Below are positions 28,840 through 38,868 of a DNA stretch of 45,746 nt, one piece after another (the first letter of the stretch is position 1; the number at the start of each line of letters is the position of its first letter). This DNA comes from Phlegmacium glaucopus (Eukaryota > Basidiomycota > Agaricomycetes > Agaricales > Cortinariaceae), in NCBI GenBank assembly GCA_015039465.1, contig MU130261.1, forward strand, positions 119,629-165,374, given 5' to 3'. Below the pieces are notes generated by a model, which was given only the letters and a program-made list of their open reading frames with translations, was not told the origin of the DNA and made no database searches. The translations under genes were made by a program, and so were the position numbers.

Positions 28840-31141
28840 CTACACAGCTTCATCCTCTGGCTCAGACGATAGCTGCACGAGGTCTTCGGGATCTTCCATT
28901 TCACTATCATCAGCAGTCGCGTCAACCTCAACCGACCCAATAACCGATAACGAGGCCTCGTGGATCTCACCCCACACCTGTTTTGACAGGGTGGAAATGA
29001 CTTTATAGTGTGCTGCAGTCCGAGTGGCCCATGGTTTACGGACAAAGCTCTTCTTGATGTCCTTGGTGGGCACATTACCAGTTTGCCATAACTTGAGCGC
29101 TCGCTCATGCTTAAGTAAAAAAATCGACAGTCAGAAATAGTAAATTATAAGAATGACTCGTTTGGACATACCGCTGCAGCGCACAGTGACAGTGCGCCCG
29201 CTCCATAGCCATAAAAGTTGTCCGTTTTCATGATAACCTGTTGGTGAACTGCATACACTTCCATCAATTGCGGCAGAGCGGTATGCTCCAGACTAATAGC
29301 CCACGGATTAGCTATGTGTTTTGGAATAAATTAATACCTTTACCTTGGTTACTGGATCACGGTAGATGTAAGATAGCCCTTTCAGTTCGTTCTCGACATA
29401 TTCCTTGCGTTGATTCTTTGAGTTCTTGAATGGTTTGGCGGCAAAATTTTTTGTGAGACGCAGGAGAGCGTGCTTGCCAATGGCACTTCTCCAGTTCCGG
29501 ATCGCTGAACTTGCCTGGAAGTGATGACAATAATTATATCAGTAATAACCACTGAATGCAACATATCTTCCGACTTACCACAGCCTGGACAGCATCGTCA
29601 GCAGGTATCTCTGGGAATTCTTCTTTCCAGTTGTCTTCAACAATATCCTGGACATCGGGATGAGAATTCACAGCGAAGGGCTCCTCGAGTGTCCCAGCCC
29701 AATCAATAATGGAAGGAAGGACTGCATCGCGCCAAGTTGCAAGGTCACGAGCAGGGTTGTCGAATGGGAGGTGGCCATTTTTGTAGCATGGCTTGGCTGG
29801 ACGACGCATGGAGACTTGATTTTTACAGCAGAAATTTCTGCTGTCTTCAGCTTAATGCCCATCTAAATACATGTGAGGAAGGTTTTGAGTGATTTCGATT
29901 AACTCTGACTTACACTCTTGGTTCCATGTTTGTGGTATATCCTCACTTCTGCGGAAGCTTCTTTGACTTTACTCTTCCTCACGGCTGCAAGAACCTCCTC
30001 ATCTTCGTCCGCGCCTATCTCCCCACCATCATCACTATCCAGATCATCGCCATCGCTTCCTGGGCTTGGACACCGATCTCGACCACCTGTGCTCAAATTT
30101 TCTGGAGCCTGAGGACGAGCACTAGCAGTGTTGGATGTTGCAGGGGTGGTAGGTAGCGGTTGGAACGGAGAAGGGACTTGAGCCCTTTGCTTCCAATTGC
30201 CGCGTAACCCCCCTAATTCTGTCGCTTTCCCATTCAATCTGACAAAGAAGTCGCTTTTGTCAGCCAGGAGTACAACATGAGACAACACAACACTGCCACT
30301 CCCACCCAAACTTGGACGTACTTCACTTTCTTTCTTTGTTCATCTTTCTCCCTATCCAGTAACCGTGGGTCTGGGCGAGCATAAACTATTGGAGCGACTT
30401 GGCGATGTGCTTGAACCTCCGCTTGGAGCTTCCCTTTTTCCTGGATGTTTGACAAGGTCAGCTCCTTCTGGCAGTCTGATAAACTAATGGAACAACACTT
30501 ACCTTTTTCTTTTTCTCCCACTGATTTTGTGTTTCCCTGTTTGGCTGGACCATTGAGTCCTCTGACACGTCACCACCACTGGCACCTTCCTCTTCATCAT
30601 CTTTATGATCAGCAGGTTTGTACGCATAGTCATCTTCATCTTCAGAAATACCAAGACGAGCTCCATCAGAATTGGTGTCAACCATTGATTCAGGTGGGAG
30701 CTGCACTGGGGGATCAATATACATCTCATCCCAGTCGGTTTCCAGCTCATCGACCTCCTCCTGATTAACGATGGGCTCGATCTCTGCCGCTTTCTTCTTT
30801 TGAAGTTGTTCCTGGTACGTTTTCATCGTTTTGAGATCTGGGCGCTCTGAAACCGACTGACGTTCTTTTTGTGAACGTTGCACAGCATCTTCAAGGGAGG
30901 CGATCCGTTGAGCACTTAGCTTGCGCTTTTCCTCAGCGTCGAGGACTTTCTGCCTTTTCTGAGTTTCCATGGCGACTTTTTTGGCAAGTTCAGCCTCCTT
31001 TTTCTCTTTGGCTGCTTGCTGAATCTCGGCTTTCGTTCTTTTAGGTGGTTTTGGATTCTCGGTGGGATGATCACATGGGTATGTAGTCTTGCGCTTGCCC
31101 GAGGCACGCTCCAATCCTTGATCCAACTGTGTTTCAGACAT
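28840..31141 (-). CDS. Accessory protein of the Plavaka-type transposon
   Basis: I place exons at 31141-30503, 30440-30322, 30238-29916, 29850-29579, 29514-29344, 29311-29172 and 29109-28840. The N-terminal third is a Lys/Glu/Gln-rich coiled coil (KRTKAEIQQAAKEKKEAELA), then an acidic stretch. The C-terminal half is globular: RRPAKPCYKNGHLPF, LPSIIDWAGTLEEPFAV, VASSAIRNWRSAIGKHALLR, LKGLSYIYRDP, VIMKTDNFYGYGAGALSLCA and ERALKLWQTGNV. I have seen such charged proteins beside Plavaka transposases in mushroom genomes, but the role is not known to me; DNA binding is a guess. Exon 6 needs a 1-base frame correction near 29295, so a splice error on my side or a real frameshift remains open. An upstream in-frame ATG at 31246 is the alternative start. 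Confidence 0.65.
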
Positions 31142-31315
31142 ACCATGCAAGTTGCAAGTTACGAGTCTACGTGGGATGAGAGAAAGGACTAATGGCAAAC
31201 ATCGGCATTGTGGTTCATATTTTTGTTGATCGTGTTGGTGAGTCATGTGGTTCAGTTAATTGATACTCCTAACTTAAAGGCACAGTTCTCTCCTTAGTAC
31301 CCATATTTTCTCCCA
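31142..31315. promoter_or_regulatory. Divergent promoter of the transposon's two genes
   Basis: Only 174 bp separate the accessory-gene start (31141, minus) from the transposase start (31316, plus), so both are probably driven from here. If the accessory gene uses the upstream ATG at 31246, the shared spacer shrinks to about 70 bp. No TATA box is evident. Confidence 0.5.
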
Positions 31316-34300
31316 ATGCCGCGAGGTTCTCAACGCAGAGGCTTCGAGATTTTATCCTGTCCGTTCAAAGCATGCCCAGGAACCTTTCGCAGTGAATCAG
31401 GACACACAAATCATGTCTGTTCTGTTCACCCAAGGGACAATAGGCATCGGGTCGTCGTGCCTGGCATTCAAGGTCCCACCGTCACCAACTCACTCATCAC
31501 CCCAGCTGCCTGACGACGACTCGGATCTGTTCGTGGAGGGATCTTCAGGACAATTTCCAAGTCCAGAACCGCCTCATGCAGCACCCGAGCAAAAAACCTA
31601 TCATCCTTTTCTTAATGGTTGGTTTCTTCAGGTTCTCTTACTATTCTCTTTTACTAACTCTATCTTTTTTAATCCAGGACGCCCCTGCAACAAAAATGGT
31701 GATTTTCTTCCAATGGGAACTCCACCACCCCCTCGCCCTACCGCTGCTCCTGGGGACTGGATGCCTTTCGACGATGAGGTTCAGTTCAAAGTCGCTGATT
31801 TCCTTTACCGCCAGGAAGAGATGTCGCAGGGAAACATCAACTATCTCCTTGAACTATGGGCGTTATCACTCCTCAAACATGGTAGTGTTGCACCTTTCCA
31901 CACCTATAAACATATTTATGATAGGATTGATGCTATTGAAGAAGGTAAGCCATGTTTTCCCTTGACGACATCTTACATCTCTGTACTTACAAAATTGAAC
32001 TTGAAAAGGTGACGCTCCCTGGAAGTGCTTCAAGACCTCTGTCGATGACTCGGAGGTTGATGACACTACACCCAATTGGAAAAAACAAGAGTACGACATC
32101 TGGTATCGCAATCCAGAGGTAGTTGTTCGCAACATGCTTGTGAACCCAGACTTTCACAAAGAGTTTGATGCCGCACCATACATGGAGCTGGACAAGTATG
32201 GTATGCGTCGACGCTCAGACTTCATGTTGGCAGATTTTGCCTGGCGCCAATGTGTATGTTGAATCTTTTTTTTCTATTGTCAAAATTGATTTATTCGTTA
32301 CTAGGATATGATTTATGAAGAAAACAAAGCCGATAACGATGGCAGTATGTTCGTTCCTATTATCCTCGGCAGCGACAAGACTACCGTCACAGTCGGTACG
32401 GGTGACATTGAATACCACCCCTTATACCTCTCAATTGGGAATGTATGGAACCCTGTTCGACACGCACACAGCAATGCGGTCATCCCAATTGGCTTTCTTG
32501 CCATTCCAAAAAGTTTGTGGTCCCAAATCTGCAGAGCGCTTTAACAAACTTACCTACCCTATAGGTGACCGTAAATACGATAAGGACCCCACCTTCCGAA
32601 AGTTCAAGCGGCAGCTCTATCATTTGTCAATATCAGCAATCCTCTCCACATTAAAACCAGCCATGTCAACCCCAGCAGTGTACCGCTGTCCTGATGGCCA
32701 TTTTCGCCGTCTCATCTTCGGATTGGGTCCTTTTATCGCAGATTATCCTGAACAGATTATGCTGGCAGGTGTTAAACAGGGGTGCTGTCCTCGGTATGTT
32801 TTTATATCTTTCGCAGTCATTTCTGTCTATTAATACCAACTTAGCTGCACCGCATTACCTACAGATATTGATGGTGCGGCGTCTGTACGAAGAAACAAGT
32901 TGACGGACGCCCTTCTTGAAGAATTTGACTCAACAACATTGTGGGACGAGTATGGTGTTGACGCAGAGATCATACCCTTTACACGCGACTTCCCTCGTGC
33001 CNNNNNNNNNNNNNNNNNNNNNNNNNNNNNNNNNNNNNNNNNNNNNNNNNNNNNNNNNNNNNNNNNNNNNNNNNNNNNNNNNNNNNNNNNNNNNNNNNNN
33101 NNNNNNNNNNNNNNNNNNNNNNNNNNNNNNNNNNNNNNNNNNNNNNNNNNNNNNNNNNNNNNNNNNNNNNNNNNNNNNNNNNNNNNNNNNNNNNNNNNNN
33201 NNNNNNNNNNNNNNNNNNNNNNNNNNNNNNNNNNNNNNNNNNNNNNNNNNNNNNNNNNNNNNNNNNNNNNNNNNNNNNNNNNNNNNNNNNNNNNNNNNNN
33301 NNNNNNNNNNNNNNNNNNNNNNNNNNNNNNNNNNNNNNNNNNNNNNNNNNNNNNNNNNNNNNNNNNNNNNNNNNNNNNNNNNNNNNNNNNNNNNNNNNNN
33401 NNNNNNNNNNNNNNNNNNNNNNNNNNNNNNNNNNNNNNNNNNNNNNNNNNNNNNNNNNNNNNNNNNNNNNNNNNNNNNNNNNNNNNNNNNNNNNNNNNNN
33501 NNNNNNNNNNNNNNNNNNNNNNNNNNNNNNTCATTGGGTGTGCGTGAGAATGGCTTCTTGCTACCACGCCAGCATTCCCTTGTCCACTACCGTGTCAACA
33601 TCCAGGATTTTGGTGCACCTAATGGACTGTGCTCATCGATTACAGAATCTCGCCACATCACAGCTGTCAAGAAACCGTGGAGACGCTCAAGCCGCTTCAA
33701 AGCCCTGGGTCAAATGTTAATCACCAACCAACGTTTGGACAAGCTAGCGGCGGCACAAGCAGATTTCATTGCACGTGAGATGCTGCCACCTAATCGAGGG
33801 CCACCGCCTGGAGCTACCGTGGATGCCAATGACGATGAAGGAGGACCTATAGATGATGAGAAGGTCATGGCCGATGTCCAGCTGGCACGGATGAGAGGTA
33901 TGCCTGCTGTTATTATCGTTCCTCGTGTTATACACTAATATATTAAATAAGAACACAAATACCCATCAGACGTCTATGAATTAGCCAATTACATTGAGAC
34001 ACCAACCTTTCCAGCCCTCCTCCATGCCTTCCTCGATGACCAACTCCGTGAAAGTGAACTTGGAGATGTTGACTCTGACTCTGATGACGACCTCCTGGAA
34101 GGCATATCTCCCATATCAGTATACCACTCCGCCGTTGCCTCTTTTTATGCTCCAAGCGATCCATCAGGTATCCGGGGCATGCGTCGTGAACGGATTTGGT
34201 CCACCCCTTCTTGGCGCAGTACAGGACCTCGCCGTGACTGTGCGTTTGTTGTGGAGAAGCAAAATGAACGTGGCTTTCGGGGTATGAGTGTGGTACGCAT

Positions 34301-34613
34301 CAAATTATTTTTCTCGTTTAGCTATGAGGGGGAGAAATATCTGTGCGCTCTTGTGGAATGGTTCAAGAAGGTTGGCCGATCCCCCAATGAGCAAACAGGT
34401 ATGTGGGTAGTAAAACCAGAAGAGGATCACCACGGAAAGAGGTTGACAACCGTTGTACATTTAGACACAATTCTTAGAGGTGCTCACTTGATTCCTGTCT
34501 ATGGTAGCAGTTTCATTCCCCCCCATTTTCGTCACTACTGGTCTCTAGATGCATTTAGGGCTTTCTTTGTAAACAAGTATGCTGACCATCATGCTAACGA
34601 GGTTGCTTTTTAA
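31316..34613 (+). CDS. Plavaka-family transposase
   Basis: Exons are 31316-31450, 31506-31617, 31678-31944, 32009-32253, 32305-32512, 32565-32793, 32845-33897 (with the N gap) and 33952-34613, all in phase outside the gap, about 970 residues in the visible part. The N-terminus has a C2H2 finger (CPFKACPGTFRSESGHTNH). Then come HPFLNGRPCNKNGDFLP, RQCDMIYEENKADND, the family signature GSDKTTVTVGTGDIEYHPLY followed by LSIGNVWNPVRHAHSNAVI, PTFRKFKRQLYH and CTALPTDID. After the gap are GVRENGFLLPRQHSLVHY, FGAPNGLCSSITESRHI and NQRLDKLAAAQADF. These are hallmarks of Plavaka transposases of basidiomycetes. No stop interrupts the visible frame, so the gene may be functional. The frames either side of the gap differ by one base, so the gap length is not exact or hides an intron. 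Confidence 0.85.
33002..33530. other. Assembly gap (529 N) inside the transposase gene
   Basis: A run of 529 N falls in the catalytic core, after PFTRDFPRA and before GVRENGF. In the family this interval holds the conserved HQLIKG-type block and part of the DDE-like fold. Content cannot be assessed. Confidence 1.
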
Positions 34614-35700
34614 TTGTATGTAGATATTGTGAGCCAGTAGCTTAGACTTGGGTGTACTAGTTCTGGCAGGCAGCAATGAAATTGACTGTCTGATAGAACA
34701 CAAATTTGGAACATTATGGATTTATGACGTGGTTGTGGCTATATCAAGATTCTGACAAAAAAGGGAGAGGACAAAAATTATGATGTTGTTATGGCTATAT
34801 AAAAGTTCTGACAAAAAATGGATTGCTGGCAGCTAAACCTGCCAGACGTACCAGACATGCCAGACATGCCAGACCATGCCATACGGATGGACTTTTGCTG
34901 ATGTATTTGTTTGTCATCATCATTCGTTCATCCATTCCTTCACTCGTTCGTCGTCTTTCACTTGTTCATTATTGTTTGTATCTTCGTTGTACATTCACTG
35001 TTGATATTCATTTGTTGTTTTCATTTGTTGTTGTAGTCCGATTGACAGCTAGGCGGATGGTAGTCAGACCTTAGAAAATGCATAGCAACTGTTGTAGTTT
35101 ACATTAGAATAAATTTTGAATTTTAAAAGAAAAACTTCCCAAGGGGTGTATTTGCGGAAGACACTCTTGAGGATGTTCATCAGACCTCTAAAGGATATTC
35201 ATGACATTTGAAATAGCGGGTAATGGGGAAATGATCGTTGAATCCAATATTTACAGTGTTAAGCGATATTTGTTCAGTCGTTAAGTGCACGGCATCATGA
35301 GATGGCTTGAACATGTGATTTCGGCAGCATAGGCGATGGATTTCGAGCTTCTGGCTGTGTTATTGAATATTCTTGGTGATTTTCATCAGCTTTTAGGTAC
35401 AATGGAGATCCGTTGCTAAACAATTTGGCACGCATTCAATGCTTTGATAACGATGTAATATCCGGTAATCTGATTTATTTCGTATGTCGTATAGCGGATT
35501 TATGGGTACTGAATTTTGAAAGCGTGATGAAATCCCTGGCGTTATGATGTTGCAGGCATCATTGGTGTTGTCGCTGGTGTTGTCGGCGTTGTTGTGTTTT
35601 GTTGATGTGGGGTCAAAGCAATGAAAATTTTCAAAGTCCGACTCCCAGAATATTGGGTCTGGCGCCTAAATATGTTTTATAGATTATAAATCCAATTCTG
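34614..35700. other. Non-coding right arm of the Plavaka-type transposon
   Basis: No gene is seen. A short array of CAGACATGC/CAGACGTAC units lies at about 34838-34880, with a counterpart at about 28388-28425 (GCCAGACATGCCAGACGC). T-rich CATTCGTCGTCTTT-type sequence occurs on both arms (about 28255-28345 and 34918-35030). These paired motifs at both arms support one element spanning the whole interval. Confidence 0.5.
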
Positions 35701-35907
35701 CGTGGAAGATTTAGAGAAAAATCTTGACAGAAAGTTCGGTTTGAACTGGTTTGAACCCCGTTCTCAAAATCTTAGAAATGTGAGAACCGAGAACCGGACC
35801 GACAGGCCAAAATCCTTGGACCGAACTGAACTGAACCTGAACCGACGGTTCAGTTCTTTTGGTTCTCGGTTCTTGCGTCGGTTCGGAACCGAACTTTGGC
35901 ATCACTA

Positions 35908-36025
35908 GTGGTTAGCGAGTGGTGGTGGTTAGTGAGTGGTGGTGGTTAGTGAGTGGTGGTGGTTAGTGAGTGGTGGTGGTTAGCAAGTGGTGGTGGTTAG
36001 CAAGTGGTGGTGGTTGGCAGGTGGT
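35908..36025 (+). repeat. Minisatellite, 15-bp unit GGTGGTGGTTAGTGA, right part
   Basis: Continuation of the array at 27298-27524 after the inserted transposon: about seven units with TGA/CAA/CGA variants in the last triplet, decaying into a TGGTTGGCAGGTGGTGACGG end. Confidence 0.85.
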
Positions 36026-37107
36026 GACGGCCATCGCTGGACATGTGAGAGACGAAGAGGGTGTGTGATGTTGTGCGTTGTGACCAAAATTACTAAATAT
36101 AAAAATCAACATTGTGCACGGGCTTTATTTAGGGTTGGCCTTTTTTAACTTAGAAGAAATTTTATTTAATGATATCCGTGGGAGCAGCCCTATGAAGCCA
36201 TATGAACAGTCAGCCTTAGGTACATAACGGTATGTAACAGTACAGAAATATGTGACAATATATTTTTTTGGTGAAGGGTATATTTTAAGAGACCGTTGCT
36301 ATGTGGCTGGAACCCGGAACCACTGATGTTAATATAGGCCTTAATATAGGCCTTAGTGACTGTAACAAATATGCTGAGTCGACTAATTCACTTCAACCAA
36401 GTCAGATTTCTACCTCTACTTCCTCTTCAACATTTCAACTACTGACTGCACTATTACCTGCAGGTGTTCAGAATAGCCCTGCTGAGCCAGTAGGACCATC
36501 CCTACCACTCACAGTCTCTCTACCCATAGTCAAGACTCAAGAATCCAACCACAACATCAATCACATTCTTCTCCCACCACAGATCTTCGCGTTCCAAGCC
36601 TAAAGAAGATCTATACCGCCAAGTCCTGGTATTGTACTTGAAAAGGACTGCCAAGGGTCAGGCGTTGTACCACAAGACAAGGAAGACAGTTATTCCCACT
36701 GCAAATTCTGGAACAGAGCTCAAGTGGATGATGGCTACTCATATGCCGAAGGAGATATCAACTTCTGATACCAAACAGTCTGTCGCAAACCCCCACAACC
36801 GAGCGCTGAGGCTAGCGCTGACCGAATAGATCCAAGAGAGAGAAGGAAAGGAGTTGTTTTCAATTGTTTTTCCAAGGCATGATCGATGGCTGATGATGCA
36901 TGTGTTTCCTCCAAATATTCCATATTCATAATATACATATTTACCTCTTGCCTGGAAGTAGGACACTTGTATGGTGTATGGTTATCATTTACATACCATA
37001 CCATGATTTTGATTACTAGCTTGAAATCAATAGAAAATCAATGTTAATTGACCATAATAGATTCAACCATCTTTGATCTGATGTGAATACATTCGCCTGC
37101 ATGCTAC
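36026..37107. other. Stretch with a Ser/Thr-rich open frame, no recognised gene
   Basis: An open frame at 36301-36603 is rich in Ser, Thr, Pro and Gln and has no motif; a second one at 36632-36829 ends RALRLALTE. They could be exons of a degraded element or the 5' part of the neighbouring transposon, but no splice chain could be fixed. The rest is AT-rich. Confidence 0.3.
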
Positions 37108-37562
37108 ATGGCTTCACCCAACACATCTGTGAGTTCTAGTGCCACTGCCAGGCCTGGCAAGCAATACTTTTGTGATTGCTCTTGGTATTGCAAGGGCTGT
37201 TGGATCCAAGTGAGTCATGCAACATACCAAAGACACACTCCTTTCTGCCAAGTTGATGTGGAGATGGGATTAGCACATTCTAGGAGAGGTGACCTTTTGT
37301 CGACAGCGGGGACTCTTCAGCTTCGGGTGACAGACCAATCCAATAGAATACACAAGCTGCAAGATGGGCCAATAAATGGAGCGCACACTGCTGGCTATGG
37401 CATTGACAGTACCACTCTTGAGACACGAGTTCATGGATTGGATCCTTCAGAGGTATGTTGCTATAATTTTCCTGTGTCCAGAAACAAGTAAACAATACTT
37501 GCAGAGTGCCACAAACAACCCGATAAACCCCAGTGTCACCCAAGATGCCCCCACCATAGCGC

Positions 37563-38868
37563 TGATATGATTTAAAGCTGCATAAGCATGGTTTTTGCAA
37601 TTTTTATCTATTATTTCAGCATAAATATTAATTAATGCACCAATAACTGGTTAATACAACTGATAATAAACAAGGGAATCAGAGTTGTCTACCCTACAAC
37701 TGCTGATTAGACCTATTACTGTGTGACTTAAATGCATATAGTTAATAAGTGTGGTCAATAGACTATCATTTGTTACACTACAAATTGCATGTCTGGATTA
37801 AAACCAATAAATCCATGAATATCCTTATAGACTTGGCACAGGAAAAGTTAAATAAACAATATTGGGTTAGCAAATGTCATGGGGTGTGATTTTGGAGCAA
37901 CAGAATATTATTAATAAATATTCAGGGGAAGTTGGTGCCCTAGCAACAGTGGAAGCAGAATAACCAAGATAGTGGAACCATGTGATTGTGTGGGAATCAT
38001 GATGATTAAGGATAGGGGGAGTGCTGAACAATCATAAAGATTGTTTCCAGGCACAATAGGCACAGTTCCCACCAAGAGGGGTGGAAACTACCTAAAATTA
38101 GGAACATGGGGCTAAAAATAGAACAACCCCTATGTTTCCAGGAACAATGAGTGCACATGGTGCCAGAACCAAAGTAAGGGTACCAGGAACCAGTATATCT
38201 ATTTTTGGACATTATCTATTTTTAAGTATCTCAAATGTATAAAATACCTCCCAGGGTTTGTAAATAGTCAGAAAATTGGATTCTTTCTTTCCCCCCCTCA
38301 ATTGCAACCTAGTACAGCTCACTGTCTTAGACATTGAGCAAGAACACTTGTCTTTGAGTAGTGGACTTGAAAATAAATCAGTTTCTCAGAGTTGTTTGAC
38401 TTGTTGCAATAATTGTTGAATTGTTGTAAAAGTTGTTGTTGTGTTAAAGTCATAGCAGAAGCAAGAGGGCTTCTTGTGTATGCAATTGTGTTAAAGTCAT
38501 AGCAGAAGTTTGAGTCTTCTTGTGTATGCAATTGTGTTGAAGTTGTAACAAAGTCTTGGACTTTTGTGTACACAAATTGTAAATCAATCAGTAAAGTCTT
38601 AGGAATTCTTTGACTGATTGTTGGTGCAAGCCATAAATTGCAAAACCACTTAAAAGTTTGATCATCCTTCAATTGATCCAAATTATTGTTGTTGTTGTGT
38701 GTATTAGTTGAAGTGAATTTCAAAGTCTTGGAAAGGTTATACTTTCTAGAAAACCCAACTTGCATTATTAAGATTGTATAAAGTATTGATTGAGTTATTG
38801 TTTTGAGTAGAGATTTTTATAATCTTGAAAATACACCTTTTCTCAACAACCTCTGTGCAGTTACATCA
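37563..38868. mobile_element. Solo LTR (Copia-like), 1306 bp, inserted in the Tnp2 gene
   Basis: It begins TGATATGATTTA and ends GCAGTTACATCA, so ends form TGAT/ATCA. GCGC is present at both borders (37559-37562 and 38869-38872), a 4-bp duplication. Removing the insert joins ACCATAGCG to CAAGACCCAG and restores the Tnp2 frame, independent proof of the borders. A TATA-like GTATAAAATACC at about 38235 and a following C/T-rich tract look like an LTR promoter. The first ~600 bp recur at 43945-44546. Copia is a guess, as no coding part is present. Confidence 0.8.

Larger units (their letters stand above)
27525..35907. mobile_element. 8.4-kb two-gene Plavaka-type DNA transposon with TIRs and 8-bp target duplication
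   Basis: The left end TAGTGATGCCAAAGTTTGGT and the right end (reverse complement TAGTGATGCCAAAGTTCGGT) match at 21 of the first 22 positions. Directly outside both ends is GTGGTTAG (27517-27524 and 35908-35915), an 8-bp target duplication, with the same 15-bp minisatellite continuing on both sides. The first and last ~170 bp are dense in GGTTC/GAACC motifs, as subterminal binding sites often are. Inside are two divergent genes: a Plavaka-family transposase (plus) and an accessory protein (minus). Both are spliced and almost free of defects, so the copy may be young. The minisatellite contains GTGGTTAG in every unit, so the duplication alone is weak; the inverted ends carry the case. Confidence 0.8.

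Noticed and set aside
32830..33567. Long open frames across the N run
   Set aside because: Most of their length is unknown bases; only the transposase frame on the plus strand has family motifs on both sides.
35702..35908. Open frames on both strands rich in Arg, Asn and Glu
   Set aside because: They are produced by GGTTC/GAACC subterminal repeats of the transposon.
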